From: JBCBEX01 sp038528235
GTDB taxonomy: Bacteria > Bacteroidota > Rhodothermia > Rhodothermales > Rubricoccaceae
Assembly (NCBI GenBank): GCA_038528235.1
Contig: JBCBEX010000072.1
Location: 1 to 22,880 of the forward strand
Direction of reading: 5' to 3'
DNA: 22,880 bases
In this document: positions 1-8,036 of the stretch, one piece after another
Layout of the letters: each line of letters starts with the position of its first letter
How positions within the stretch are numbered: the stretch's first letter is position 1
Translations under genes and position numbers: made by a program
Notes under the pieces: generated by a model
What the model was told of the DNA's origin: nothing
Databases searched by the model: none
What the model saw: only the letters and a program-made list of their open reading frames with translations

Positions 1-685
1 GGTGCTTTTCCTCTTCTACCTCTTCCCACTTCAGCGCCGCTCCGTATGTCTCATACTCGCGCAGCACATCATCGAGCGTCTGACAGCGGTAGTCGAGCAG
101 AAGTACTCTGTTCTGCACAGACTTCGCGCGGGTCTTCCGTTCGACCATCAGTGCGTGTGCCTGCGCGACTGCTGCTTCCCACGTCTCTTCGACGCTGACG
201 CGGAATATGGGAGACGGGCTCACCTCCGAACGGGCGTACCCGTTCAGCGTAGCCCCGGCTCCAGTGCCGACCCATTCCAGAAAGTCCGTCCTCGCCGAGA
301 GTAACAGGAGGTTGTCCATGGATTCAACGACCTGGCCGTCCAACCCGTGCGTCCGGCCGAGCCTCGCCAAGTCCGACCTGACTTCTTTTACATCGTTAAC
401 CATCTCGAAGCGCCGGTGACGTTCCTTCTCCGCGGCGTAGTACTTGCTGCCGAGACGTTCGAGGAGCGCGAGCGCATCACCATACCCCTGCGCTTCGATC
501 AGTTCGATAAATCCATCCCGCGTGACGCGCTCCACTAGCGTCTGCTCGTCCGCGTCGAGCCACGGAGGCGGCGTTGCTACCCGCGAGGGTATAAAGCGCG
601 TCGGCGTAGCATCACCCGTCCACGGGCGCGACTCCTTGGGGATGAGGAGAACGGCCACCTTGCGCCGCTCGGTTCGGTCTATCAT
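1..685 (-). CDS. Unrecognised protein, 3' end beyond the left edge
   Basis: An open frame of 228 codons runs from an ATG at 685-683 to the window edge with no stop. The start lies only 2 nt after the integrase stop codon, and a purine-rich GGGGAGGGAT precedes it inside the end of the integrase gene, so the two genes are probably translationally coupled. The product is soluble and highly charged. It starts MIDRTERRKVAVLLIPKESR, has a Glu/Arg-rich middle that may be helical or coiled (about residues 65-110), and ends in an acidic stretch (WEEVEEE). I see no signal peptide, membrane segment or known catalytic motif. It uses codons such as ATA, CTA, TTA, AGG and AGA more than the respiratory genes do, which fits a transferred element. 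The plus-strand frames here are short and overlap each other, so the minus-strand reading is preferred. Function unknown; probably cargo of the integrated element. Confidence 0.7.
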   Translation of the reverse strand, partial: MIDRTERRKVAVLLIPKESRPWTGDATPTRFIPSRVATPPPWLDADEQTLVERVTRDGFIELIEAQGYGDALALLERLGSKYYAAEKERHRRFEMVNDVKEVRSDLARLGRTHGLDGQVVESMDNLLLLSARTDFLEWVGTGAGATLNGYARSEVSPSPIFRVSVEETWEAAVAQAHALMVERKTRAKSVQNRVLLLDYRCQTLDDVLREYETYGAALKWEEVEEEKH

Positions 686-687
686 CG

Positions 688-1956
688 CTATCCCTCCCCG
701 AACAGGTCGTCCATGCGAGCGTCGAGCGCATCGGAATCAAAGCCTTTGAGATAGCGCTCGGTCTTCTCCAGGCTGGAGTGTTGAAGCGCGTTCTTGATGT
801 CGTAGACACTCCACCCCGAAGTGCGCGCCACGTCGGCGAAGCTGTGTCTGGCGATGTGGAACGAGAGCGGCGTCTCGATACCAGCAAGCGCTGCGATCTT
901 CTTGAGGTACTTGTTCACGAGCGCGTTCTGGCTGCTTTTGGCGTTGTGCAGCTTGCGAGGCGTCGAGAGGTCGTAGCCATCGAGCATCGGGAAGACAAAC
1001 GCTTCGGGGTCGCGCTGGGCATCCTCATCCCGGTCGAGGTAGTGGGCGAGGATGCGCCGGGCAGGCGGCGTAATCTTGACCGACTGGAGCTTGCCGGTCT
1101 TGCCCGCGCGGAACTGAAGCCGGTCGGGTACGGAATTGCCGTTGTCGTCTTCCCCGTCAATCACGCGGGCCTGCCTCATCGTCGCCACATCGGCGAAGCG
1201 GATGCCAGCCCCGTAGAAGGCGAAGAGAAAGTAGTTACGGACGTGCCAGATGAGCGACCCTTCTTCGAGGTCGAGCGCATCGATGGCCTGTACCTCGGCA
1301 AAAGACAGCTTCGTGCGTTCCGGGGGTGCGCCTTTTCTGATCGTAAAGCGTTTGAACGGGTCGTCGGCACCGTCGGTCAGCCCTTGCTTGACGGCGTAGT
1401 TGTAGAGCGTGCGAAGGTCGCGGAGGTTCGTTGCCACGCTCGACTGCTTGTTGCCGAGCCCCTTCGGCGGAGGCGTGAGGCAATGCGTCTCGAAGTCCGT
1501 GAGCAGCGCTACCGTGAAGCGGTCGAAAGGCAGCGGTGCCCCGGCAAAGCGCTCCAGCTTACCTAGCGTAGCCTTAATTCGGCGGTAACGACCTACACGC
1601 CCCTGCTTCTCCAGATCAGCCAGATGGAGACGTCCCGCTTCGAAGAAGTCAGCGGCATCGTCGTCAGTGAGCGCATCCTTTAGGTGGTCGGCCGTCGCAT
1701 ATGTCCGCTCGATCTTGAGTCGCAAGATCTCTGCTCTCGCCTCGGCAAGCCGGTGAGCAATGAGTTGGTTGAGGAGATCGGCATGGGGGTGTCCCTTGCG
1801 GACACGCCGTTGTCTGTCGTTCCACTGCGAAGGAAGCACCTTCTCGCCAAGCGAGAGGTAACGCGTCCCATTGCGGTCTGAGATGCGAAGCCATATTGGA
1901 CAGCGCCCCCGCTTGTCGCGCTTGGGGATGCGGAGAATCGGGGTGACGGTCGCCAA
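688..1956 (-). CDS. Tyrosine recombinase / integrase of Bacteroidota type
   Basis: A 422-residue site-specific recombinase. Residues 1-100 fit the N-terminal arm-DNA-binding domain common in Bacteroidota integrases (start MATVTPILRIPKRDKRGRCP). Residues 100-205 fit the SAM-like core-binding domain, and about 215-422 the catalytic domain. The catalytic set is complete: Arg253 in GIRFADV, Lys286 in AGKTGK, His367 and Arg370 in HIARHSF, His393 in LQHSS, and nucleophile Tyr402 in ERYLKGF. The length is normal for phage and genomic-island integrases. The gene lies 157 bp from the 3' end of tRNA-Leu and is transcribed away from it, the usual layout when an element inserts into a tRNA 3' end. The ATG at 1956 is kept because the N-terminal domain starts there. 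It is probably active; the element it moves would extend to the left. Confidence 0.95.
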   Translation of the reverse strand: MATVTPILRIPKRDKRGRCPIWLRISDRNGTRYLSLGEKVLPSQWNDRQRRVRKGHPHADLLNQLIAHRLAEARAEILRLKIERTYATADHLKDALTDDDAADFFEAGRLHLADLEKQGRVGRYRRIKATLGKLERFAGAPLPFDRFTVALLTDFETHCLTPPPKGLGNKQSSVATNLRDLRTLYNYAVKQGLTDGADDPFKRFTIRKGAPPERTKLSFAEVQAIDALDLEEGSLIWHVRNYFLFAFYGAGIRFADVATMRQARVIDGEDDNGNSVPDRLQFRAGKTGKLQSVKITPPARRILAHYLDRDEDAQRDPEAFVFPMLDGYDLSTPRKLHNAKSSQNALVNKYLKKIAALAGIETPLSFHIARHSFADVARTSGWSVYDIKNALQHSSLEKTERYLKGFDSDALDARMDDLFGEG

Positions 1957-1991
1957 ACTGATTGTGCCCCAGGCAAATTAGGTACAGGTAG

Positions 1992-2117
1992 AAGTACCAA
2001 CAAAGTACCGTCGCACTCGAACTCAGACAACAGCACAGGCTACCCAAAGTGCCCAAAATGGAGCGAGAGCACTACTTTTCGGTAGCACTCTCGCTCTTCC
2101 GGACTCACCGAAGTACC
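1992..2117. repeat. Three direct copies of AAGTACC between integrase and tRNA-Leu
   Basis: The heptamer AAGTACC occurs at 1992-1998, 2003-2009 and 2111-2117. The first two are 11 bp apart. The third overlaps the last bases of the tRNA-Leu gene. An inverted GGTAC also lies at 1981-1985. Repeated short sites beside an integrase gene and its target are often arm- or core-type recombinase sites. That role is inferred. Confidence 0.45.
2061..2096 (-). terminator. Probable terminator hairpin after tRNA-Leu
   Basis: GAGCGAGAG (2061-2069) and CTCTCGCTC (2088-2096) form a 9-bp stem. A CA/CA internal loop and a further 4-bp CTAC/GTAG stem close a TTTTCG loop. Read on the minus strand, the hairpin lies 17 nt past the tRNA 3' end and is followed by CATTTT. 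That suits a modest rho-independent terminator separating the tRNA from the integrase. The T-run is short. Confidence 0.5.
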
Positions 2118-2150
2118 CGGAGGGGGACTCGAACCCCCACACCCTCGCGG
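2114..2150 (-). other. Candidate attachment site in the 3' end of tRNA-Leu
   Basis: The T-arm and acceptor 3' strand of tRNA-Leu face the integrase gene across about 150 bp. Tyrosine recombinases of this layout usually recombine within the tRNA 3' half and rebuild it, so the crossover probably lies about here. The second copy that would mark the far end of the element is not in the window, so the exact core cannot be set. Confidence 0.4.
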
Positions 2151-2197
2151 GCGGCAGATTTTGAGTCTGCTGCGTCTACCAATTCCGCCATCCGGGC
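2114..2197 (-). tRNA. tRNA-Leu (anticodon CAA)
   Basis: An 84-nt class II tRNA. The acceptor GCCCGGA pairs with TCCGGGT (one terminal G-U pair) and the discriminator is A at 2114. The D-loop contains GGTAGACGC. The anticodon stem GCAGA/TCTGC encloses CTCAAAA, giving anticodon CAA at 2163-2161 for UUG codons. A long variable arm follows, then the T-arm GGGGG-TTCGAGT-CCCCC. CCA is not encoded (ACTT follows). Confidence 0.97.
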
Positions 2198-2206
2198 AAG
2201 GCGCTC

Positions 2207-2212
2207 AATATA
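2207..2212 (-). promoter_or_regulatory. Possible -10 box of tRNA-Leu
   Basis: TATATT on the minus strand ends 10 nt before the first base of the tRNA, a suitable place for a -10 element in otherwise GC-rich DNA. No convincing -35 box is seen. Confidence 0.35.
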
Positions 2213-2226
2213 CGCTGTGGTCGCCC

Positions 2227-2246
2227 TCTCCCCGGTTCTGGGGAGA
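2227..2246. other. Hairpin in the tRNA-Leu / lipoprotein spacer
   Basis: TCTCCCC (2227-2233) and GGGGAGA (2240-2246) form a perfect 7-bp stem around GGTTCT. It lies between divergently transcribed genes with no flanking T-run, so a terminator is unlikely. It could be a protein-binding site. Role unknown. Confidence 0.35.
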
Positions 2247-2322
2247 CGGATTCCACGCATCTCTGCAGCGGGTCCGCTACTTTTCGTCTCACCCGTGCCC
2301 TGCTCTTCTGCATGCCTGCCCC

Positions 2323-3030
2323 ATGCGTGCTGCCGTCCTTCTCCCGCTGCTTCTCGCCCTCGCCGCCTGCACGAACGGCGACACCCCTACCGATCCGGCT
2401 GTCGCCGACTCGGTCGCGGTATCGCCGGACACCCCGCTGCCGCCGCTCCGCCTCGCTGACCTCGCCGCCGCGTGCGAGGGCCACGCCGTCCCGCGCGCCG
2501 CCGCCTACCCAGCCATGCCCTCCGAGCCACCACGCCTCCTCGTCCTCGTCCGCGACTCGCTCGGTGCCGCCTATCGCTCGTCCACCAGCGAGGTCTACTT
2601 CCGCTCGTGGGGCGTCTACACCTCCAGCGACTACCCCGCCGCCGAGGTCGCAGCCTGCCTCACCGGCTTCGCGGGCGAGTTCCTGCGCACCTGCGCGTTT
2701 GAGAGCAGCCTCTCTGACAGCACCTACACCCTCGACCTCTACGCGGCGTCCTACAACGTCCGCCTCCACGCGGCCCAGACCGGCGCGCTGCTCGGCGAGT
2801 TCGGCCTTGACGCGACCTCCGACTCGTGCCCGCTCTTCCACACGTTCGCAGACAATGGCGAGCAGGAACGCGCCCTCGTCACGCCGCCCATGCAGGACCT
2901 GAAAGACGCCGTGCTCGCCCGCCTCGCGCCCGACTACGACGTCCGCCGTGAGTTCATGGACGACGACGAGATCCGCACGCTCGACAGCATGGACGCCGTC
3001 GTCGACTCGCTGCGGCGCCTCAACCCGTAG
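2323..3030 (+). CDS. Putative outer-membrane or periplasmic lipoprotein, unknown function
   Basis: A 235-residue protein. The chosen ATG at 2323 gives a lipoprotein signal peptide: MRAAVLLPLLLALAAC with lipobox LAAC and modified Cys16, followed by TNGD and an acidic, Pro-rich linker. An in-frame ATG at 2161 lies inside the tRNA gene and is rejected. The mature part has four cysteines (in AACEGH, AACLTG, RTCAF and DSCPLF) that could make two disulfides, a repeated Tyr/Ser-rich beta-like section, and an acidic helical C terminus (MDDDEIRTLDSMD). No family is recognised. It is the only plus-strand gene in the window. It stands alone and converges with the CHAT gene across 22 bp with no visible terminator. 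The overlapping 334-codon minus-strand frame looks like a GC-rich shadow. Confidence 0.75.
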   Translation: MRAAVLLPLLLALAACTNGDTPTDPAVADSVAVSPDTPLPPLRLADLAAACEGHAVPRAAAYPAMPSEPPRLLVLVRDSLGAAYRSSTSEVYFRSWGVYTSSDYPAAEVAACLTGFAGEFLRTCAFESSLSDSTYTLDLYAASYNVRLHAAQTGALLGEFGLDATSDSCPLFHTFADNGEQERALVTPPMQDLKDAVLARLAPDYDVRREFMDDDEIRTLDSMDAVVDSLRRLNP

Positions 3031-3052
3031 GCTATCAGGCTCGTGGCATCCG

Positions 3053-6000
3053 CTACTCCGTGGCGCCAGCGAGTACGAAAGCGGCCCACCAGTAGGGGTG
3101 CGCCCACCGCTCCTCGGCCCGCACGACCGCGGCGGCCTCGCGGAGCGCCTCGGCCTTGGTGCGCCCGTCGTCGAGCGCACCGTAGAACGCCGCCATGAGC
3201 GCGGCCGTCGCGGCGTCGGGCACCTTCCAGAGGCTCATCACCACCGTCTCGGCTCCGGCCACCTCGAACGCGCGCCGCAGCCCCAGCACGCCCTCGCCCG
3301 CCTCGATCTCGCCCAGCCCTGTCTCGCAGGCAGAGAGCACGACGAGGTCCGTACCGCGAAGGTCAAGGCTAGCAAGCTCGTAGGCCGTCGCGATGCCGTC
3401 GGTCGTCGCGTCCGGGTCACTGTCGATGCTGCTCGTGGCACCGCTGTCGGTGCCGATGCGGTTGGCACCGGCGAGGGCGAGGCCAGACCGGAGCAGCGGA
3501 TCGGCGAACTGCTCCTCGTCCACCGGGGTGTCTTGCCCTGCTCCGCCGCTGCCAAGGCTGCCACTCAGCGTCCCGCTGCGCGCACCCGTGATCGTTTCCA
3601 GCGCCGCCGCGTCGTTCAGGAAGAAGCCATGGGTGGCGATGTGCAGCCGCCCAGGCGCATCGAGAGCAAGGAGGCTGGCTTCCGTCGCCTCGGCACCGAG
3701 GAACGATCGTACCGGCAGCCCGAGGGTAGCGAGCATCGTGGCTTCCGCCTCGGTGCCCGGCAGCGCCGCGAAGCCGCCGCCTCGTTGCGCCGGAGCCTGT
3801 CCCCCTGCATCGGCGAGGCCGCTCGGGTTGGCAGCGTCGTCTGCCCCTGTCCTGATTCCCGTAGTAGGCGCGTCGTAGTCCACCGCCGAAAAAACGACGA
3901 GGGAGTCGTTCGGCATCGAAGCCGCCCGCGGACGCGTGAGCGTGCGGCTACTGGTGAGGTAGCTCACCCGCCGCGCCTCGGTCACGAACGCGCCCGCATC
4001 GTCGCGCAGCGCCTCGAACGGCAGCGTGTGAAGCGCCCCGTCGGGGGCGATGCGGAGCGCCGCTGCCGCGTCCAGGTCGAGCGGGGCGAGGAGGCGCGCG
4101 TAGAGGGCGTTGGCCGTCGCGTCGAACGCGCGGCGGGCGCGGCGCTGCCGTGCCAGCCCCATTCGCTGCGGCGCGACTACCTGCGTCCGGAACTGCGCGA
4201 CGAGGCTGTCGATCTCGGTCGCCACGCCGAGGTCCACGAGGCGCAGGGGCACGGTTCCACCCGTCACGAACGCGACGTAGCGAGCGTCCTGCCAGCGCGG
4301 GCCTCCGCTCGCAGCCCCGAAATCGTACGGGCGCAGGCGGACATACTCCACCAGGTACTCGCCTTCCGGCACCGCAGCGGCGACCGCATCGGCGTCCGCC
4401 AGACCGGGACGTGCGAGGACATCAGCGCTGGCCCGCGCGAACTGGTTTTCGAGCACCACGCGACGCGCGCGCAGCGTGTCGAGGCGCGCCCGGTACGCTT
4501 CGGGGCCTTCTGCGCCTGGCCCGGCGAACGTCTCCTGCGCGAGCCGCTGTCCGACGGCTTGCAACTCGCCGAGCAACTGGACGGCTGCGGCGTCCGCTCC
4601 CTGTGCGGCGCGGATCGTACGCAGCCGGTTGGCCTGCACGTCGAGGCGGAGGCTCTTGCGCTGCAAGAGGTGCGCAAACGCCGTCGCGGTGCGTGCTTCC
4701 TGCGTCGCATCGTCGGCGAGCAACGCCGCTCCGGTTACGAGCCCGATGGGCAGGCGCGTCCTCAAAAACGCCTGCTGCTCGCGCTCCGTGGCGTAGGGCA
4801 GCAGGTCGTCGATCACGGCCTGCTCGACGGCGAGCGCCTCACGGAAACGCATATCGGCGTCAGCCAGCCGCCCCTCCGCCATGTCCAGGTCGATAAGCGT
4901 GGTGAGCGTGAGCGCGACGACGGGATGGGTCGGTCCGAGCACGCGCCGCCGCAGCTCCAGAGCTGCCTCAGCAAGCGAGCGTGCCTCGTCCGGACGCCCC
5001 TGCTCGCGGAGTTCGTCGGCGAGGTTGTGCTGCGCGAGCGCGACGTCGGGGTGCTCGCTCCCAAAAGTCGCCGTAGCGATGGTGAGGGAGCGGCGGAGCA
5101 GCGCCTCGGCCTCAGCCGCGTCCTCGACGTACACCGCGAGGTTGTTTAGACTCGTCGCCACGTTGGGGTGGTCGTCGCCGAGCGTGGCCTCGCGGAGGGC
5201 CAGCGCCTGCCGTTCCCGCTCCTCTGCCGAGGCGAGGTCGCCGCGGCGCGCGTCGAGCGTGGCGAGGTTGCTCAGGCTCAGCGCCACGTCGGGATGCTCG
5301 GCGCCGAACGCGGCCGTCCTGATGGCGAGCGCCTCCTCGACCAGCGGCACCGCCTCGTCGAGCCGCCCGGCCTCGGCGTACAGCGCCGCCAGATTACCTG
5401 CCCCCGTCGCCGTGTCGGGGTGATCGGGCCCGAGCGCCGCCTCATAGATCACCCGCGCGCGTTCGAGCCGGACCTCGGCCTCGGCGTAGCGGCCCTGCGC
5501 CTGGTAGAACGCGCCCAGGTTGCCAAGCGCCACGGCCACGGCGGGATGCGCCTCGCCGGACGACGCTTCGAACGTGGCGAGCGCAGCCTGGAGCAGCGGC
5601 TCGGCCTCAGCATAGCGACCGGCAGCAGCGTAGAGCGTGCCGAGGTTGCCTTGCCCTTGCGCCACGGTAGGGTGTGACGCTCCGAAGGCCGCCTCGCGCA
5701 GGGCGAGCGCTTGCGTGTAATGCTCTTCTGCCTCAGCAAAACGCCCCGTCTGCTCGTAGAGGCCCGCCAGGTTGTTGAGGCCCACCGCCACATCGGGGTG
5801 GTCCGAGCCGAGCGCCGCCTCGTAGGTGGCCTGTGCTGCCACGAAGAGCGACTCGGCCTCGGCATAGCGCCCCGTCGCCTGTAGCAGCGCAGCCAGGTTG
5901 CCCTGCGCAGTGGCTACGTTCGGGTGCGGCCGGTCGTAGGCCCGCTTGAAGCGGGCGAGCGCGTCCCGATAGCGCGTCTCCGCGTCGGCGAAGTTGGCGC

Positions 6001-8005
6001 GTCCGCGATGGAAGGCCGCTAGGTTGTTGAGCGCGATGAGCGTGTTGGGGTGCTCCGGGCCGAGGGTCCGCTCGGCGATGGCTAGCGCCTGTGCATAGAG
6101 TGGCGCGGCCTCGTCGGTCTGCCCCGTGTCGTCCAGTACTCCCGCAAGGTTGCCTAGGCTCATCGCCACGTCAGGGTGGTCGTCGCCGAACGCGGTGCGG
6201 TGCAGCGCCAGGGCGCGGCGGTGCGTGGCCTCAGCACGACCGTAGTCTGCGAGGTCGGCATAGATCGAGGCGAGAGTATTGAGGCTCGTTCCAAGTTCGG
6301 GAGCGTCCGGGCCAAAGGCGGCCTCCATGACCGCGACGGCTTGCTCAGCGTAGGCCCGGGCCTCCTCAAAGCGCGCCTGCGCCTCCCGCAACGCCGCGAG
6401 GTTGCTCAGCGTCCCCGCCAGCCGCTGCTGCGCGCCCGCATCGTCGGGGGCCCCTTCGGCGAGCGCTTCCCGAAGCGCCAACGCTCGCAGGTGCAGCGGC
6501 TCGGCCTCGTCCAGCCGCCCCACCGCCACGAGGGCGACAGCCGTGTTGTTCAGGGCGAACGCGAGATCGAACGCCGCGTCAGGCCCAGGCTCGGTAGGCG
6601 TGTTCGCCTCCTGAATCGCGAGGACACGCTGCATGTGCGAGACCGCCTCCCTGTAGCGTCCGCGCTCCTGCAGCAGGATCGCGTGGTTGCCCAGCGTCAC
6701 CGCCACATCGAGGTGCTCCGGGCCAAGTTCTGCCTCGGACATCGCGAGCGCGCGGCGGTAGAGCGCGTCAGCCTGGTCGTACTGACCGAGTTCGGCATGG
6801 CGCAGGGCGAGGTTGTTGAGGTGCGTTGCCAGGAGTGGATGCGACGCACCAAGCGCAGCCTCCCGCGCCGCGACCGCCTCGATGTCGAGGGCGAGGGCGA
6901 CATCGGGGTTGCCCTGCTCGTCCTGCGCCTGGGCAGCCAGCACCAGCGAGTCTGCCCGCGCCGCTGCCACCGCTCGGGCCTGCAGTGCACGCGCCACGTC
7001 CGGCGCGAGCGTGCGGTGGGCGACGTCAAACGTGCCCGTTGCGCCGGGCTTGAAGCTCCACACCGTGAACTGCCACGTCCCGATCTCGCCTTCGTCCACG
7101 ACCACGCGGGCCGTGTCGCGCTGGCCTAGCCAATCGTCGTTCGTGTAGACCGCCTGCGACGGCGCCACCGCGAGCAACAGCGGATCGAAGTCCTGCGCGG
7201 ACGCCGCGACTGTGAACGGGACAGGAGCGTCGACGTCGAGCGTGAACGTGGCGTAGTGGGACCCCGCTTCGTTGCGCGGATGGTTGTCGGTGAGCGCGGC
7301 CGACTGCGTCGCATTGGAGATCAGCGGCGTGGGCAGGTATGCTTGCGCGGCGTCGGCATCGGCTCCCGCGCTGTTCAGCGCCGCCATGACGAACACCTGG
7401 CCAGACTGGATCGCCATCGCGAGCGGCGGCGCAGTGTTGGGCGCAGCAGCGTCCGGTGAGGCCCCGGCGTCGAGCAGCACCCCGACGAGGCCGATCTGCC
7501 CCGCCGCCACCGCCCACTGGAGTGGCGTCCACCCGCGGAGCGCGGCCTGGTGCGGGTCCCAGCTGAGCGCATCTACGTCGGCGCCGCCCTCCGCGATGAG
7601 ATACTGCGCTACGGCGTCGTGCCCGCCCATCGCCGCCGCATGGAGCGGGCCGCTGAGGTAGAACCCCGAGGCCTCGTCGAGCCAGAGAAACCCACGCGAC
7701 TCGTCGACCGGTGCCCCAGCCTCCACCAGCGCTCGCACGATCTCTAGGTACCCGCCGTAGGCGGCACGGAGGAGGGCCGAGCCGCCGTTGGCGTCCGCCG
7801 CCACAGCCGTCCCGCCTGCGTCGAGCGCCGCCGTAAGGGCTGCGAGGTCGCCCCGTTGCGCGGCATCCAGGACGGCCGCGTCCGCGCTGTCCTGGGGCGC
7901 CTGCGCGCCCTTCGGATTCGGAGCTGGCTTCTGCGCGGTACTCGGCTGACTACCGCCTACCACGACCAACAGCACGGCGAGCAAACGAAGCGACGGCATC
8001 AGCAT
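3053..8005 (-). CDS. Exported ankyrin-TPR protein with C-terminal CHAT protease domain
   Basis: 1650 residues, in order: signal peptide (1 to about 25, ending PSTAQ); about five ankyrin repeats (43-215); a beta-sandwich, pre-peptidase-C-like segment (about 245-332, with TNDDW and GTWQFTVWSF); about 16 kinesin-light-chain-type TPR repeats of about 42 residues (about 360-1120, marked by HPDVA and NNLA words); a CHAT-type linker; and a CHAT domain (about 1290-1650). The caspase-like dyad is present: His1459 in HIATHGFF and Cys1560 in LSACETGLG. An insert rich in Gly, Ser and Asp lies between them. CHAT proteases are caspase/separase relatives, and several are controlled through TPR domains. Export is inferred from the signal peptide, so activity outside the cytoplasm is expected. 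The start lies 31 nt after the CHASE2 gene, so the two are probably co-transcribed. The long antisense frames here are shadows. Confidence 0.92.
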   Translation of the reverse strand: MLMPSLRLLAVLLVVVGGSQPSTAQKPAPNPKGAQAPQDSADAAVLDAAQRGDLAALTAALDAGGTAVAADANGGSALLRAAYGGYLEIVRALVEAGAPVDESRGFLWLDEASGFYLSGPLHAAAMGGHDAVAQYLIAEGGADVDALSWDPHQAALRGWTPLQWAVAAGQIGLVGVLLDAGASPDAAAPNTAPPLAMAIQSGQVFVMAALNSAGADADAAQAYLPTPLISNATQSAALTDNHPRNEAGSHYATFTLDVDAPVPFTVAASAQDFDPLLLAVAPSQAVYTNDDWLGQRDTARVVVDEGEIGTWQFTVWSFKPGATGTFDVAHRTLAPDVARALQARAVAAARADSLVLAAQAQDEQGNPDVALALDIEAVAAREAALGASHPLLATHLNNLALRHAELGQYDQADALYRRALAMSEAELGPEHLDVAVTLGNHAILLQERGRYREAVSHMQRVLAIQEANTPTEPGPDAAFDLAFALNNTAVALVAVGRLDEAEPLHLRALALREALAEGAPDDAGAQQRLAGTLSNLAALREAQARFEEARAYAEQAVAVMEAAFGPDAPELGTSLNTLASIYADLADYGRAEATHRRALALHRTAFGDDHPDVAMSLGNLAGVLDDTGQTDEAAPLYAQALAIAERTLGPEHPNTLIALNNLAAFHRGRANFADAETRYRDALARFKRAYDRPHPNVATAQGNLAALLQATGRYAEAESLFVAAQATYEAALGSDHPDVAVGLNNLAGLYEQTGRFAEAEEHYTQALALREAAFGASHPTVAQGQGNLGTLYAAAGRYAEAEPLLQAALATFEASSGEAHPAVAVALGNLGAFYQAQGRYAEAEVRLERARVIYEAALGPDHPDTATGAGNLAALYAEAGRLDEAVPLVEEALAIRTAAFGAEHPDVALSLSNLATLDARRGDLASAEERERQALALREATLGDDHPNVATSLNNLAVYVEDAAEAEALLRRSLTIATATFGSEHPDVALAQHNLADELREQGRPDEARSLAEAALELRRRVLGPTHPVVALTLTTLIDLDMAEGRLADADMRFREALAVEQAVIDDLLPYATEREQQAFLRTRLPIGLVTGAALLADDATQEARTATAFAHLLQRKSLRLDVQANRLRTIRAAQGADAAAVQLLGELQAVGQRLAQETFAGPGAEGPEAYRARLDTLRARRVVLENQFARASADVLARPGLADADAVAAAVPEGEYLVEYVRLRPYDFGAASGGPRWQDARYVAFVTGGTVPLRLVDLGVATEIDSLVAQFRTQVVAPQRMGLARQRRARRAFDATANALYARLLAPLDLDAAAALRIAPDGALHTLPFEALRDDAGAFVTEARRVSYLTSSRTLTRPRAASMPNDSLVVFSAVDYDAPTTGIRTGADDAANPSGLADAGGQAPAQRGGGFAALPGTEAEATMLATLGLPVRSFLGAEATEASLLALDAPGRLHIATHGFFLNDAAALETITGARSGTLSGSLGSGGAGQDTPVDEEQFADPLLRSGLALAGANRIGTDSGATSSIDSDPDATTDGIATAYELASLDLRGTDLVVLSACETGLGEIEAGEGVLGLRRAFEVAGAETVVMSLWKVPDAATAALMAAFYGALDDGRTKAEALREAAAVVRAEERWAHPYWWAAFVLAGATE

Positions 8006-8036
8006 GGCAGCATCGAACGAGGTTCTCGGGGCGAGA

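Noticed and set aside
2..749. Several short plus-strand frames at the left edge
   Set aside because: They overlap one another in different frames and have no start context. The continuous minus-strand frame in the same stretch is the better gene.
2176..3180. A 334-codon minus-strand frame over the lipoprotein gene
   Set aside because: It is Arg/Gly/Val-rich, runs through the tRNA gene and into the CHAT gene, and lacks domains. The plus frame has a clean lipobox signal, so the minus frame is a GC-rich shadow.
2948..5149. A 733-codon plus-strand frame antisense to the CHAT gene
   Set aside because: Arg-rich with no fold-like pattern; the minus strand encodes clear TPR and CHAT motifs. Long antisense frames are expected at this GC content.
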